Source of the DNA: Cloeon dipterum
Taxonomy: Eukaryota > Arthropoda > Insecta > Ephemeroptera > Baetidae
DNA: 64,000 nt
NCBI RefSeq assembly: GCF_949628265.1
Contig: NC_088786.1
Span: 15,562,001 to 15,626,000 of the forward strand
Reading direction: 5' to 3'
A program made the position numbers and the translations under genes. Each line of letters begins with the position of its first letter. The first letter of the stretch is position 1. The notes beneath the pieces are model-generated. The model saw nothing but the letters and a program-made list of their open reading frames with translations. It searched no databases and was not told the origin of the DNA. Below are positions 37,360-51,235 of the stretch, piece after piece.

Positions 37360-38937
37360 ATGTTGCGTCAAGTAGCAATCGGCTGCTTTAGGACTTATCA
37401 GAAATCAGGAGGTTTTCGCGTGTCATCCGTTAAAAGTGCTGTAATTATCATGTCGACACCAAAACGAGGACTGTCTGATGTCCAAAGACTGAGGTTGCAA
37501 CAAAAGTTAAAGCAAGTTGACAAATTTAGCGACGAGCAGCTGCACGAAGCAAAATATTTTATTTTTGTACGCAAAGAGGGGAAAGTTTTAATTTCCAAAG
37601 CACAAAGAGGAAGTCTTGCCGAAATTAATTTCCAAGGTTTGAAAGAAATATTATATTTTATTTTATTCCAATATTTTACGGATTATGTTGTAATACTTAC
37701 ATTAAATAATTAATCTTGCAGATGTGGAAGTTTTACAAAACGACGTTAAAGACAACGCTGTATTTGTGGACGTTGCCAGAGGGAGTGACAAGTGCAGATT
37801 CGCCATTGAAGTTCCCAGTTTATCCCCAGAGGAGCAGAGCCAGTGGGAAGAAAAGTTGCACGGCAAGTTTGTGCACTTGAGGCAATCATTATTCCTATTG
37901 TCCTCAGAGCAGTCCGCCCTAGTTTCACAAGTACGTGTGATCATGAAACTTTGCACTCTTTAGATTAAATTTCTGTGGTCATTCAGTAAATCAACGCTAA
38001 GTTTATAAACTGATTTAATTCCACAGAGCCGCGCCCTTTTCACTTGGAGACGAAGAAGAAATTTCTGTCCAGAATGCGGCAGTGCAGTCAAACCGGCGGC
38101 TGGGCACAGTCACAAAGTCTGCACCAACTGCGATACTCCCCAGTATCCTTACACGGCGCCCGTTGGCATTGCGCTGGTCGAAAATGAGGACCACTCACAG
38201 GTTCTGCTTGTACGACAGCCTAGGCATCCTCCAGGCATGTTTTCCTGTTTGGCTGGATTTGTTGATGCAGGTACAGCATATTTTTTTTAATTCACAGCAG
38301 CTCCGCGTTTTAAATCTGGATGTCAGACATATAAATTTTGTTTTAGGATAAAATAAAATTTAAATACTAGCGTTAATTATTTGGATTTATTATTTTAAAT
38401 TTAGATCAGCATTAAATTTGTAATATTCTTCATTATTGTTGGCTTTGAGTTGCCTTTCATTTTAATGTTTCAAGCAATATAGATGAAAAATATAAACAGC
38501 AATTTTAATATGATGCTATAGGTGAGTCCCTGGAGGAAAACGTTAGTAGGGAGGTCGCTGAAGAAGTGAGTCTATCCACCAGCAAAGTGGAATATATAGC
38601 CTCGCAATACTGGCCATACCCAGCAGGTCGGCTGATGCTTGGTTGCATAGCAACTGTTCTACCAGGCGTGGTAAGCAGCAACAATTTTTTACTCGTGTTG
38701 TCAGCACTGTAATTGAGTTACTTGCCCCATCACGTTAATTAGGTTGATATCGACAAAGATGAACTGGAGGACGCAGCGTGGTTCACACCCACTCGATTGC
38801 GCAAAGCAATTAACAGAGCAGCGGCTTTGAAGCCACCCCCTGAGGGAGAAATTTGGCTTCCACCCCCTGGAGCTATTGCTCACGACCTTATCAAAGTTTG
38901 GCTCAAGAGACACCACAATAGCTCAGCCAAGTTGTAG
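37360..38937 (+). CDS. NUDT13: NUDT13-like NAD(P)H pyrophosphatase (Nudix hydrolase), 5 exons
   Basis: Predicted Mg-dependent Nudix enzyme splitting NAD(P)H to NMNH and AMP (or 2',5'-ADP), probably mitochondrial. Exons are 37360-37636, 37722-37930, 38027-38270, 38522-38670 and 38743-38937; introns are 85, 96, 251 and 72 bp. The product has 357 residues (human NUDT13 352). The N-terminus from ATG 37360 is basic, lacks early acidic residues and fits a mitochondrial presequence; a downstream ATG at 37450 is an alternative start. A zinc ribbon uses C176, C179, C194 and C197. The Nudix box runs 239-261 (G-x5-E-x7-REVAEE), but its usual final glycine is Ser260. The NADH-pyrophosphatase motif follows as SQYWPYPAG (271-279). 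The terminal region has WLPPPGAIAHDLIKVW as in NUDT13. NUDT12 and NudC relatives share the motifs, but the overall order and length favour NUDT13. Confidence 0.87.
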
Positions 38938-39159
38938 CCCAGTCGGGCGTGTTCCTTATTTGTTCATTTTTTACTTATTGTCAGTATAGGTATGGAGATT
39001 TAGGATCAAAGAGATAAAAAGTTTTGCGTTAAAATATGATTCCCTCTGCTTGTTTTTGTTGTTGTCCAATGTGATGAGCAAGTCTGGAAGATAAATTTAC
39101 ATGTGTGTACACATGAGCGAGCACAAGCAGGGCTCCGCCTGCTGGATGATTACTTTTTC

Positions 39160-39165
39160 AATAAA
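39160..39165 (+). terminator. polyadenylation signal of the NUDT13-like gene
   Basis: AATAAA 223 bases after the stop codon, in AT-rich 3' flanking DNA. It is the first canonical signal downstream. Confidence 0.6.
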
Positions 39166-42065
39166 TATCTGTCAGGCAAACATTCCAATTTTGGCATTTA
39201 CATAACCCTATTACCTAGTCGGCTGTGACGTCACAAGCCTCCCAGATCAGCAAAGGAAATGGTACCGCCACCGAGTTAGGGGCGTCACGGGAATAGAATT
39301 GTTGGAGCAGAAAATCAATTGGTTAAGTGCCAGGAGCAAATTCGTGACGGGGAAATTCGTTTATGATTGGAGCAAAGCTGACTATGAAATATTCAACTTG
39401 GCTGCTAAATAGTAAATTCTTGAACCGAACTTTCCTCATTTTCATGAAATACCTCGTCACATAGCTCTAAAAATTAAATTGGGAGAGGAATTTGTAATAA
39501 AAAAATTCGCATCAGGGGCAGGTTCATTAATGGTACGTTGGGCATCCAGGCACGCCACTGTGAGAACAAATAAGCTCGGCGTTGAAAAGACCTGGCGCAC
39601 GCGGCTGTGCATAAATGGCAGACCTCGTGCGGTTGGCCAAATTCTGTTCTGGTGTCCCTGCGTGGTTTAATATGATATTAATATGCTCGGAATTTCTGTT
39701 CCTTGAAATACGCTTATGAAATTGGAGAACAACAGCGTGGGGCCCAGGAATGGAAAAATATTCATCCAAAATCCTATTTGAGAGGCAATGGAAATAAAGC
39801 CAGAAAGGCTTTTGAAAGGGGAGCTGTCTGCAGCTGGGACCCGCCACTCAACTGGCCTTTTGTGCGAATATACGGCACATGTCGCATTTTGTTGTTACTT
39901 GCAAAATGATAGCGTGCTGTGCGGTTTGCTTTCAAGAGCAGGCTTACACGTCCAACTTTTCGCCGAATAAATTCCACTGCTCAAAAAGCATCGGAAATGA
40001 CCATTCCAGAATCAAAAACTTTCCATCGGGAAAATAAAAGCAAAGTCGATGCCACAGTCAGTACACATGTGTACAAAAATATACACATATTTACTCTGAC
40101 GATTCCATATGCACGAGAAAATCGTGAACATTTCAACTCTAAACGTATGTATACAGGGAAACTTTTACGAGAAGCAATTAACAATAACTGATTCCAGGAA
40201 AGATTGTAACACCACAGATTTTGCAACTGAGGTATTTCAGGAGTTTTTTTTAGAATTAAAAAGGGGGTGCGTGAGCATGGAAGAAGGTTGAGGAATTAGT
40301 TTTCAATTAGTTCTAAAACTGTAGGGTGTAAGTATATATGAGGTTCGAGAGGAGACTGAAAGCATCCCAACACGGCTTCAGAAATAGGCTCTAAAATTTT
40401 GATCGTATGCAGAGCAGAGCCTAGCAACTGAAAATTTGGTTGCAAATTTTCCGCACAAAGCAGGGCATACTCTTTGACACAACAAGAGTCTCTTCAGGGG
40501 GTTATTTGCTCCAAAGAAGCCAGAAAGCAGCGCGCTGAAAGCAATGCGCGGCGTGTATTCTGGGCGCGCTCAAGGCATATCTTTTGGGGGATAACATAAT
40601 TACGCCGTCCTGTTTACCTAATGTTAAATTCAATATATATCTTGCCGCACACGCTTCATTTACCCTGCTTCAGCCCGCTAAGTGCCGCCGCGTGCTCAAA
40701 ACATTTGCTGCAGCATTAATCAAATTTTACGGCAAACTGGTTTTTTCGGCACCCGCCAGAAGGGTAAATTACTGATGGATTGGAGCGCAAGTGTAATCAG
40801 CGAAACAGCGAATTCCAATCGATTCGATGTATTTCTTCAAGGATGTAAGATTCAAATTTCAAAGGTCTCAAATCAAATTAAATACGCATAATCAAATAAG
40901 TAGACTGTTTTAAATGGAATACTCTCACTCTCAGTGAATTAAATTGCTTTTACTATCTGTTTGATTAACTTTTTCTGTTTTTACCCAAGCAATTATTTTT
41001 AAACACGAATTTCTCCAGGCAATGCAATCTTTTTGGGAAATCGCAAACGTAACTTGATAATATTACAATAGACTATTTTTCCAGCAAGCAGGGAAGGTAT
41101 ACGAAAAAATCCGCACCAACGTTTAGATGATGATGACGGTTGAATATGAGAAACAGGTCTTCTCAGATACGTCGATAAAAAGGTAGCATTAACATTTTCA
41201 GCTCTCAATATAATAATTATTAATTTTGATATTTATTAATAACTTGACTCACCATTGCTGGTTTCCACACCTTTCCAGTGGCTTTAAGGACAAATGTCTG
41301 CAGGCGTTTCAATAAAAGATCTCGGTGCGGGGAGGCGAAAATATGGCCACATTGGGCCCAAGCTCCTCAGCAGCCACTCGGGTCACTTTTGTTCCATGTT
41401 ATCCATTCGGCGGTGTTATTGGGACCTGGGACCCGGTGAGCCCATTGCCCACGGGAAGTGCTATGTGCAGAGGTTCATAAAAAATTATTCTGGTATTTTA
41501 AATGCATTCCCTCAAAGTCCATGAGTCAAAGTTCCAAATTAAACCAATTTCAGGAAGTAATGCTTTAGTGCTAATTCCAAATTGTTTCAAAAAGTTTATA
41601 ATAAGAGAACACTACCCAACAGATACATAAGAACACACCATTGTTTGTTTTCAGGCTCTCTACTTGAACAAGAATATGAAAAAATAGCATGGACGTACGT
41701 GTGGAGCTGAGATACATACACAAGTATAATAAGCAGCGTATATATGCATTTTAAAGCGTATCAAGTTGAGCGCAAGTGGCACAAAACGTGTTCGCTGCTA
41801 CAAACAGTCGACGTTGCGATTCATTTTGCTCCGCCTTCGCCTGCTTTTCACAGTTTAGGTGACCGGCTTGTCACGTATGTGCGGCGGGCTTGCATAACAT
41901 CGGTAAAAGCAGGCGTACGTGATGTAAATATTATTTTCAAAGCAATGCCATTTGTTTACAGCTTTAAAACTGCTGACAATGATATTTCAAAGAGCACAGA
42001 GCGCTGCTTATTTTATGTTAGAAGTGCATGTGCGATTTATCCCATACATTTATGTGCGGATTAAA

Positions 42066-42619
42066 GTAAGACTTCACTTTTGATGTGGCGTGCAAAAATG
42101 ATTCATCGACACAATAGTAATATTTTAGCCGTCGGTCGCGCTGCGTGTACCGCGGAAACGCAATTTAGCAAAAGCGGGTTTGTAATTTGTGGAAAGCACC
42201 ATTTTAGAGGCGGGCTGGCTGCGTTGTGTGGCGGTTTGACGCACGCCTTCACTGGACGGCCGTTCAGAGAGGTGCTCGGTTGCGTTTCGCTGTGCAAGTG
42301 AGCTGCGTTAGTGCAATTCTCCGCTACTTGCCTGTGTTTGCTCACCGCACGCACGGAGGAGAAACGACTGGCGCCTCACATAGAGAAACGTACACCTCTC
42401 TGAACGGACTGCCGGTGGCAGCGTGCGTGTGCTCTTGTGCGTCACAGAGCCGCAACGCAGCCAGCTCGCCTCTCAAGTCGTGCTTTTTACAAAGTTCAAA
42501 CCCGCTTTGGTGCGTTGGCGCTAAATCGCAGCGCAACCGACGATTTAAGTACTATCGACTTGATAATTTTATGTCGAAGGATCTTTATTTGCACGCCAAA
42601 ATCAAAAGTGAAGTCCTAC
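42066..42619. mobile_element. second foldback/MITE-like inverted-repeat element
   Basis: The ends are near-perfect inverted repeats: positions 42066-42084 match the reverse complement of 42601-42619 with one difference. Similarity continues inward over arms of about 210-230 bases (42066-42274 and 42393-42619), with shared blocks such as GGCGTGCAAA, AAAGCGGGTTTG, CTGGCTGCGTTG and CCGTTCAGAGAGGTG. The inner loop is about 118 bases and has weaker self-complementarity. The arms are more diverged than those of the dpp intron element, and I see no shared sequence between the two. No open frame for a transposase is credible, and no target-site duplication is certain. Confidence 0.8.
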
Positions 42620-45600
42620 TATATAAGTCTTTATCGCCATGAACTCTCTTTGCGTGGAGTGCAAGAGACTAGAGGAGATTTGTCCGCATCTCATGAAAAG
42701 ACCGACACAGAGGCCTTTTCATTGCTGCAGAGGTTTTTATTCGACCCCTTTCCTATCCCGAAATTTCCACTTCCGTACATGCATTGAACCGTCAGAGTTG
42801 TTTTATGGCCGTGGCGCTTTTTTATATTGATTGCCGGCGCGGAAACATTATAAATAGTCAGCAGAATGAGTGTTTGTAGAACATATCCGAGTTGGAAAGC
42901 GAGGCAAAATGCGTGCGAGGCTATATTTTTGCTTTACCCCTTTCATACCCCTTTTTCACAGAATTAAAAATACGACCATTTTTGTGTTCCGTTGCCGTCA
43001 CAAGACTCCAGGGCTATGAAAAGAGATTTCCTTTCATTTGGCGACGACAGCGACGGTTTTCACAGCTTCATTTGGAACACGCAACCTCCAGGATTGTAAA
43101 ATTCCTGTTTTCTCGAATAAAACGCGATGGAGCTAATGGCGTCTGCTCTTATCATTAAAACTAATTGCTCAATGCGCCTTTTCATCTCCCTCCAACAAGT
43201 CTTTCACGCACTGGCAGAGAGTTCGCTCTTTTTCCGCTGACAAAACCTGCTCAATACCTGCCCGTCTCTGACACAAACGTTGATCTCATTAATTTGAATA
43301 GCTCGCGAGACGCAACATATACGCAACGTGCGCGCGTCTCCCGACTCTCCTGCTATCCAATTTTGGTAGGTAAGAAATTGCAGTCCCTTATATGTCCATG
43401 GGTTCAAGTACAAGTAATCAGTTTCTTTTCCACGAACATTTGAAACGATTTCACTGAAAACAGACTAATATTATTTGACTGCTGTTTTTGAGAGTCTCTC
43501 AAGAAGAGAAAGAAGTGATCGCTCGAGGAGGCAAACAGTAGAGGTACAGAAATGTAAATAATTTAAACTCAACAGGCGTACATTAACACATACTGGACTT
43601 TATTCTTGATTTGATCAACTTCAACTTTGTAAAATTGTTTATTCAATAATATAATTAAATTAACACTCGATATACTTTTTTAAGTTGACTTGGGATTTTA
43701 TCACACTTTTTTATTTACATACACATCAAATACTGAATAAAACTGCAAAACTTGCTAGACATCAATTGTTTTACATATTCCAGGAAAACAATGAAACACA
43801 GCCATAAATTCCATATATTTTAAGTTCATTTTTTACAAGATCTGTACAAGTGTGAACATATAAATCAAAGGATTCTCAAATCAGGTCGCTTTGGACAGTC
43901 ACCAATGCACGTTTGCTTGATGCCTTTTACGTGACAATCCTGATTAGGTAACCTTTGATGCAGACATGCAGTATATCCTAAATTATTCCTTAGGCTCAAA
44001 AAGAAATAATTTAGTCTTTCCATCGTCTCCCGAAGCGTTTATTTCTTTAAGCGCAAGGGAAAGGATCGAATTTGACAACGCCTACGAATCTACACGCCAC
44101 AAGAAGAGTACAAAAAATCATTTTCATGCACGTGTTTTGATCTAGGACACATGAAATGTGTTGCATAAAATCACCATAAATGCAATAAAATGCTAGCATG
44201 TCATGGCGCACATTTACTTAAGGAGCGGTTCTAACACTATATTGAGTAAACGAACCGGGTTATAGTACATAGATTTTAATATTGCACATGAGAAGCTTAT
44301 TATCATATAATAATAACAACTATATAGGCTATATAGATAAATTAATTTTAGCTAGCTAGATCATATGTTTATCAGAAAATCCACTTTCCAGAGTTTTATT
44401 CAAATTATATTATTTATTAGTTGTTCTGTAAAATAATACCTTTGTACAGTCCATATTTCTATGATACCAATCATTTATCACAGCAATTTAAGTTTCATGC
44501 ACGGCTACAATGAGTGAAAATTTAACAGAACATGATGGATGAATTAAAATGGTTCTCTGCACCAGAAAGCATGATGAGCTAGCTGTTTTTCTTGAAGGTG
44601 AATAACATTATTCAACATTGAAGTCGTTTATACTGTATAGTGTACAAGCGAGAGGTGAAATTCGCACAAGAGGAAAAGCGCGATGGCATGCCCGTACTCT
44701 CAGAGAAGCGGAAAGAACACATCGGAACGAATGGAGAGCATACAAGTTGTAAATATACACACATTCTCGACGAAAGCTTTTATTAACATCAAAGTGGCTA
44801 GGCCAGGTTTCCTCTCCTGCTCGCCTCTCCTTGGGCTGTTCTTGAGGTGGAATGGTCTGGAACAGAAAACAAAATTTATGTTGGATGTATTTGTATTTTA
44901 GTTCGCATTTTCTTTTATTGCGAAAACACCAAGAGAGATGCGAATCGTTCCTCGCGGCTCACCGCGCGCACACTTGTGTACCATATACAAATTTTTTACT
45001 CCGCCAGCTCGCCTGGATGTTGTGCTTGTGCAAACGTTGCGCATGCCATGAATAATGCGCGACAAAGGAGAATGCAATCGACAAGCAAAAAGAGTAACTA
45101 GTGGCGCAGCTGCTGAAGGATAGGCACAGAATTTCCTCTCGCTACTGATGAGTGGCTTTTTCGTTCGCTTTGATCATACATCTTCATATCAACTGTTTTT
45201 TGAGGCATGATATTGGGAAATCCTATTTCAAAGAGAATTTAGCTTGCGGAATCCATTGAAAAGCACCTGGCACCAAATTACCATAAGTGATCTAATCGCA
45301 GACAAGGAATATAATCCAGTTTAGAAGTGTAGTATGTCTTTCCTCATGAATCATGATATACTCGTAATATATGATAACGTATTTCCATCCCACTTCTATT
45401 TGACTAACCAACAATAATTAGTACAACATCGATCCAATCAAAGAGCTGTCCTGAATGTGAGACTTATGAGAGGGTGAAAGCTTAATCACTTTTGAGAAAT
45501 CATTATTCTTTTGTTTGGTGTTCAGTTGTTTTACGTCAGAAACAACCAGCAACTTTCCGTCAAGTGACTCTTTCATATCATGGCTCAGTAGTTACTGGTC

Positions 45601-45910
45601 CTATATAAAGCAAAGGAATCATAAAAACCAAATTTATCATTTCTTTCCAAGCTATTACTGCGTAATGTTTCTTTATTGAATGCTGTTTAGTCATTTATGT
45701 TTAGCACAAATATAATCATGATATTATTTCCAACAATAAATCGAGCAAATTCAGACACAACCGCATTAGCTCGCAAAATGTCACGTGGAAATTCATGTTT
45801 CACGGGATTTTCCAGCATGGTGATCGAGCTCAAAATTGGAGCTATCGATCTTTCAGACCTGGCGCGTGCACCGGGAAGCACTCGCGACTTTCATTACGCG
45901 GAGAGACGCT

Positions 45911-45939
45911 CTTCCTCTCTTTCTCTCTCTCTCTCTCTC
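45911..45939. repeat. short TC-rich microsatellite
   Basis: An imperfect CT/TC run (one TTT interruption) of about 29 bases in gene-empty DNA. Confidence 0.85.
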
Positions 45940-48900
45940 GCAAAGCTCACTGACTGCGTGTTAGCTTTTCTGCCAGCAGTGTCTAATTATGGTGAGTCAT
46001 TATCTCAGCATCAGCGCCATCAGCACTCCCCACATGAAAAGTTGTCGATGTGGCTGACGAGTTACAGAGTTACACCTTTCACCTGTGTGGAAATTTTCAT
46101 ATTTGGCGTTTTGCATCGCCCCAACTTTGTCAATATTTTTAATTCTTTATCGGCGACGTTAGTATATTTATCTCGAAAAGCTAAGAATGAGATTTGCCGA
46201 AACTTGAGTGTCGCACAACAGCATGGCGGACGCATTGTGCGGGCTTCGATGGCTCCTGAGGCCTACCAAAATAAGCCCCTTGCCTACTCCAAACCTTGCG
46301 TCAAGTGAATCAACATCACGCATGAATATGTAAGAACTCGGTCGCAATAAAGAGCGGCGAGTCGATAATTTGCTTTCTCCGCGCATTTGTCAAATGCTGG
46401 ACTGTTGGAGGGTGATGGTCATTCCGTATGATGGGCTACTATAGCAATGAGTTTTTATTTTGACTTGTTGGTATATCCTTGCAGTTCTCAATAAGATCTC
46501 GTAAATTATTTATTTGGCAAATATAGGGATAAACGAGATTATGCGTCCAAACAATTTTCAAACTGTCAAAAAACAAATATCATAAAAAGTATCAACTCTG
46601 TAAAAACACGCACATAAATTTTATGCACTGTTGCTGAAAATACATACTGAATATTACCTTGACGTCAGCAAGGTTATAAGGAAATAATTTTGAATGCTGA
46701 TAAAGTGATGAGAGCTCAAGTGGAAATCACCAGATTCAATTTTAATTAATTTTAATTAATCTGCCTTTAACAAGGTTTCCCCAGTTTAATAATGATACAC
46801 ATGACCTCCAAAGGGTGATGAGGAAATTCCAAAAATTCCACCGTCACTGCCCTTTAGCTCTTCAATTAAATTGGCTCGAGTGTATGCTAGCGAAGTAGCA
46901 GTGTGCCTCGTGTTTAAGCACCTATGTGTCAGTCAATTACGAGCCCCTCTGCTCAAAATTGCTATTTATGTACACAAAATATCGCCCTTTATTGCGTTTA
47001 CCCACACCCTCCTATGCACATCCTATGCGGGGCTATTTTCAGCAGTTCGAAAATGTAGCATCTGAAAGAAATGAAAACCTCCTACAATAACGATATTGAA
47101 CTCGGAGCAACTCAAGCAAACCTAGGAAATGGTTTTTTGAACTTCATCTCCTTGGATGACCTGGGAATACTGAGCACCTGCAAAGTGGTAACGTTACTCC
47201 CGGCGAGAATTATTTATATTTTCCACCAAAGGGCTTCCAGCTCACTTAAGACAAATCAGCATCTTTACTTTGATCTTACAAATGAAAATATTTCAAAGGG
47301 TCTGTCGTCGTCTTTGAAAGGCCCGAGAGATGACTATTGTAATCTAAGTAGGGTCAATTTTTGCATGGCATCCTTCACTTCAAAAGGAATGAGCAGCTCT
47401 GTCAAAATTTCCATTATTATTTCCAAATTTACAAAGGGCGAAGAAAACACAATCAAGTGTTCCCTGTGAATCTGGGATCAGGAAAATTGCTTAAATTAGC
47501 AGCCTTAGTGGTATTAGAGTGCAGCCAAACGCCCCGTGGTGCGATAATGAACTCCGCAGGCAGCTTGTTTGCTGTGCTGGATTATCACGATTATCAAAAT
47601 AAGCCGCTCTTGTTATATGTAGCAACAGCTTTGTTGTGTATCTCGCAATTCTGTCGAAACGTTGCGAAGTGGATAATATTATGCTATACATTTTGGTATT
47701 CCCGATTAGATTGTGTGTGCTATTAATGTTTATGCCTGCACATTAGTTTATTTTGTCGCTTCAGATGAAATTAATTGAATCTACGCATACACGCGATTTG
47801 ATGTTTCTATAACTGAGATTTATTAATAGAAAAGGGATTTCAGGCTGCAACACATTCGTCTCGCCTCAGCGAAACTTCCTTATTGCTCCTTTCAGACTTG
47901 AATTGAAATAATTAAATTATACGAAAATTAACGCTTGAAATCAGTTTCTCCTACGAAATTCACAATCAGTCTGGAGTAGAGCGCAGATTAACTCGTCTAC
48001 TCCCTCACGCATGTCGATTTCCAATTAAGATAGCACAGAGAGCGACAGAATTAATCGCGTAAATGACGTATTATAAGAGCATTTGATGTGCTTAAATGAG
48101 GAAAAATATTATACATGTACCAAAATTATATTTCAGAAGGAAAAACAAATTTGTTTTTTTACTTTCAATGCATCAGATTATTATTTAATAGAACAAGAAG
48201 GACGTACAGCTGAAAACTATCAATTTTTAGAGTTTAAACCTGGTTCAAATTTACGGGTCTATTTTGAGAGCTGTTTCACAATTTAATTTTACAAAACGTC
48301 ATGCAATCAAATTAATGATCGATCTAGTGGAATAAAAATAATGAGAGCATAGAAAAAAATCAAGCATTTGTTACGACAAAAGAGTCTGGAATGACCAGTA
48401 GCCATTAAAAGAAAAAAAGGCAGAATTCGTTGAAACACCATTCTCTGAATCTGAGCTGAATTCCAGCTGTTGTTGCTGCTATAGAAAGAGCAAAGGGCGC
48501 TTTCAGTCACTCACAAACAAAAGCACTGCTAAGGGAACTGACTGACTGCCTGTTTTCACTATAATGGTGGAAATATTCTCGGGAAAGACGAGATTTTCTC
48601 CTTTTTCCCCTTGTTTTCCAATTGAAATGAGAATTTAAAGCGCATTTTACAAACAGCCGTTGCGTTTGGTGTGGACTTTTTCACGACAGCCAGCGTAGGT
48701 CGTAGCGTCATGGAAACGACACCGAATTTCCACCACGCTTTCGTCCATTTCATAAGGGTGAACTTTGCGACTGACAGCCCACACGCGTGAAATTGTAAAA
48801 CGCGCACGTCGCTTTTCCACGACACAGGGATCGCATTCAATTTGTGCGACTGTCGAAGCGTGAGTAACTGTGTTGGTTCAAGCTTTGCAAGGGTTACTAC

Positions 48901-49548
48901 TGTGGAAATCCCAGGCGTAAATAATCTAGCCTTTGTTCGCCTAAAATATCCATGTCATCTCATCGTCAATTAATTAAATATATTGGCATCGCAGGAATTT
49001 GCTTCGCCAAGCGGAAAACCAGTGAAATTTAATCAATTGATGGGCTACTTGGAATGACAGATTTCCTGGAACAAATGGTGACATCAAATTTGGCTAAAAT
49101 TAGCCTCCAGGTACGCGAGTTCAAAATTTATTAATTTTACAAATAAGACAAGTGGGCCAAAGGCCAACTAATTAATTGGCTCTCTGGCACGTAATTAAAC
49201 TCTAGCAAACTACTGAAAATTCTTTGCCTTCTAATTAGCAATGTTAAAACATATCCAGCATACGACTGACGCTGGGATAAACCGACTTTAAGGAAAAATG
49301 GGAAAAATAATTTTATTCTACACCATACATCAGCGCAACCTAAGTAAGTCAAATGGGATTATTTGCTATTTTTTTAATTTTTTATATTTAATTATCTGTT
49401 TTAGAGAAATAAACTGAGTTGAATTGAATATTAAATTTTAAAATGGTTCAGGATTTTTTCTTCTCTTTTTAATCTTACATTCAACTCGATGCTAATTTTT
49501 TTCCCCAAAAGCAAAGTTTTTCACCCTCGACCTATTTCAGAGATGAGT

Positions 49549-49649
49549 GGAAGTTATCCGAAAAAGGTAGAACGGAATCTGTCCGAAACGGAAGTTGTCC
49601 GAAAGGAATTTGTCAAAAAGGTATTATTGCGAAAGTAATTTGTCCAAAA
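49549..49649. repeat. degenerate 15-bp tandem array (GGAAnTTGTCCGAAA)
   Basis: About six units share the pattern GGAA(G/T)TTGTCCGAAA. The last four units (49590-49604, 49605-49619, 49620-49634, 49635-49649) keep an exact 15-base register, and the first two are spaced more loosely. The period is a multiple of three, so the array keeps a frame open on both strands, but there is no gene context. It may be a decayed minisatellite or the edge of a dispersed element. Confidence 0.7.
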
Positions 49650-51235
49650 TCAACAAAAAATAATGTTATAAATCGTCTTATTTCAGTTGTTGTCCATATC
49701 GATCCACTTGTATTTGTGAATATTTGTACACCCAAGCACCAATTGATTTTTCATCAACGTGCATAAAAGCAATAATTATTGCCTTATTTGCCGAGAGTAA
49801 AACAATTAAATGGCAGTTTTACCAAGTTATGTGGTAATATGTGAACCATAAAATCCATTGAAACACGAGAATAATTAATTGCTTGTTACAATATGTTTTT
49901 GAGATAACAAAATGACATGAAAATTTCTTGATCTCTGAAATCTTGAAGGGCTGAAAAGGGAGTCACAATTTATTAATTATTCGATTTTCTGCTGTATCGT
50001 AAGTCTCTCCTTTGGAATTCGATAATAGTTTATTTATCAACCAAATATTCTTGGAAGAAATTTAATTTCAAATCAACGCCAAGTTTCCCATATTTTTATC
50101 CTGTGGCCTACTTTGAAAGCAAAACACGTCAACAGAACCCTTGATGTCCTACAGCATCATCATAATTAAGTGCGAAACGTGAATGTTTGCGTGCAAATAG
50201 CGGCTGACATGAATATTCGTCCCCACAACTCGAGAGAGAGTAAACATTTGCAGGTATTTATTTCACGCACAAGTGCTGCCTGGTGCAGACTCATAACGCA
50301 AACACACAGTCAACGAGGAAGCAAGTGCTAGAGCAAACTGTGCGCTGCAATTGTAATCTTGAGTGCTAATGAGCCAATTAGAGCCTAGGAATTGCTTGCC
50401 TCGTTTCGTAATCAAGTTGGAAGACTACACGCAGCAATATCTCGGTCTCGTGCGAGTAACTTTTCTTAGGGGATCTTGCCGTGATACTTTTCATACTTTC
50501 ATTTAAGTTATGAGATTAAAAATTAATCATAGGGAATTTAAACATATAGCTAAGAAACTTTTTACTAGCTCTTAATCTTAATAATTAAGTTAGATGAAAG
50601 TTCAGGTTGATAATAGTGTCTTAACTATTTCTGGAAAAGGAAGGTTTCAACTAGAGGATGAACTGTAACCTCAACCCTCGGCAGTGAATAAATAGTAAAG
50701 AAAAATTACGCATTGATGTCCTTGTCAACGAATTTGTTTAACCACCAACAAATTAGCTTTCCACTTCCACGAAAGTAAAATACAATTAACCAACACAAAT
50801 TCAAATCGTTTTCAGTTTGATGAAAAGTTATTATGATATTAAAAACTAAATATAAAGAAGGAAAGTTTTTATGAACACACGCTGGTATTCAACAGCGAGT
50901 ATAACAGAGGAAATAGCTTCATGGCAGCTAATATTTTCTCTATGATTCTAAGCACCAAAACGGCGCTTTTGATATGCCATTAATAAGGGTTCGCCAATAT
51001 CAATGGCCACCAGTATTGATTTTTCCGCATTTTCCCAAATTTAACCCCGAAAAAGTCACATTTCGCTCCCAAAAAAAATAAACATTTTTGGAAAATTACG
51101 ACTAGTGGTAGAATTTTCGGTCTTTTGGTGAAACCAGTGGCTTTTATAATGATATTTTAAAATCAATATTTTTGGTCATCCATCAAGAGAATTTTTGATA
51201 TTCTATAAAAATGCATGTGCATGTAAATGCGCAAA

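Noticed and set aside
41744..42642. several overlapping open frames
   Set aside because: The frames from 42.07 kb on are explained by the inverted-repeat foldback element, where both strands look alike; the one just upstream has no family likeness.
45697..46308. 203-codon plus-strand open frame
   Set aside because: It runs through a TC microsatellite (a Ser-Leu run), has no recognisable family and no supporting splice or promoter context.
47071..47469. 132-codon plus-strand frame with an ATG
   Set aside because: No family resemblance, low-complexity Ser/Lys composition and no neighbouring exon; kept as chance.
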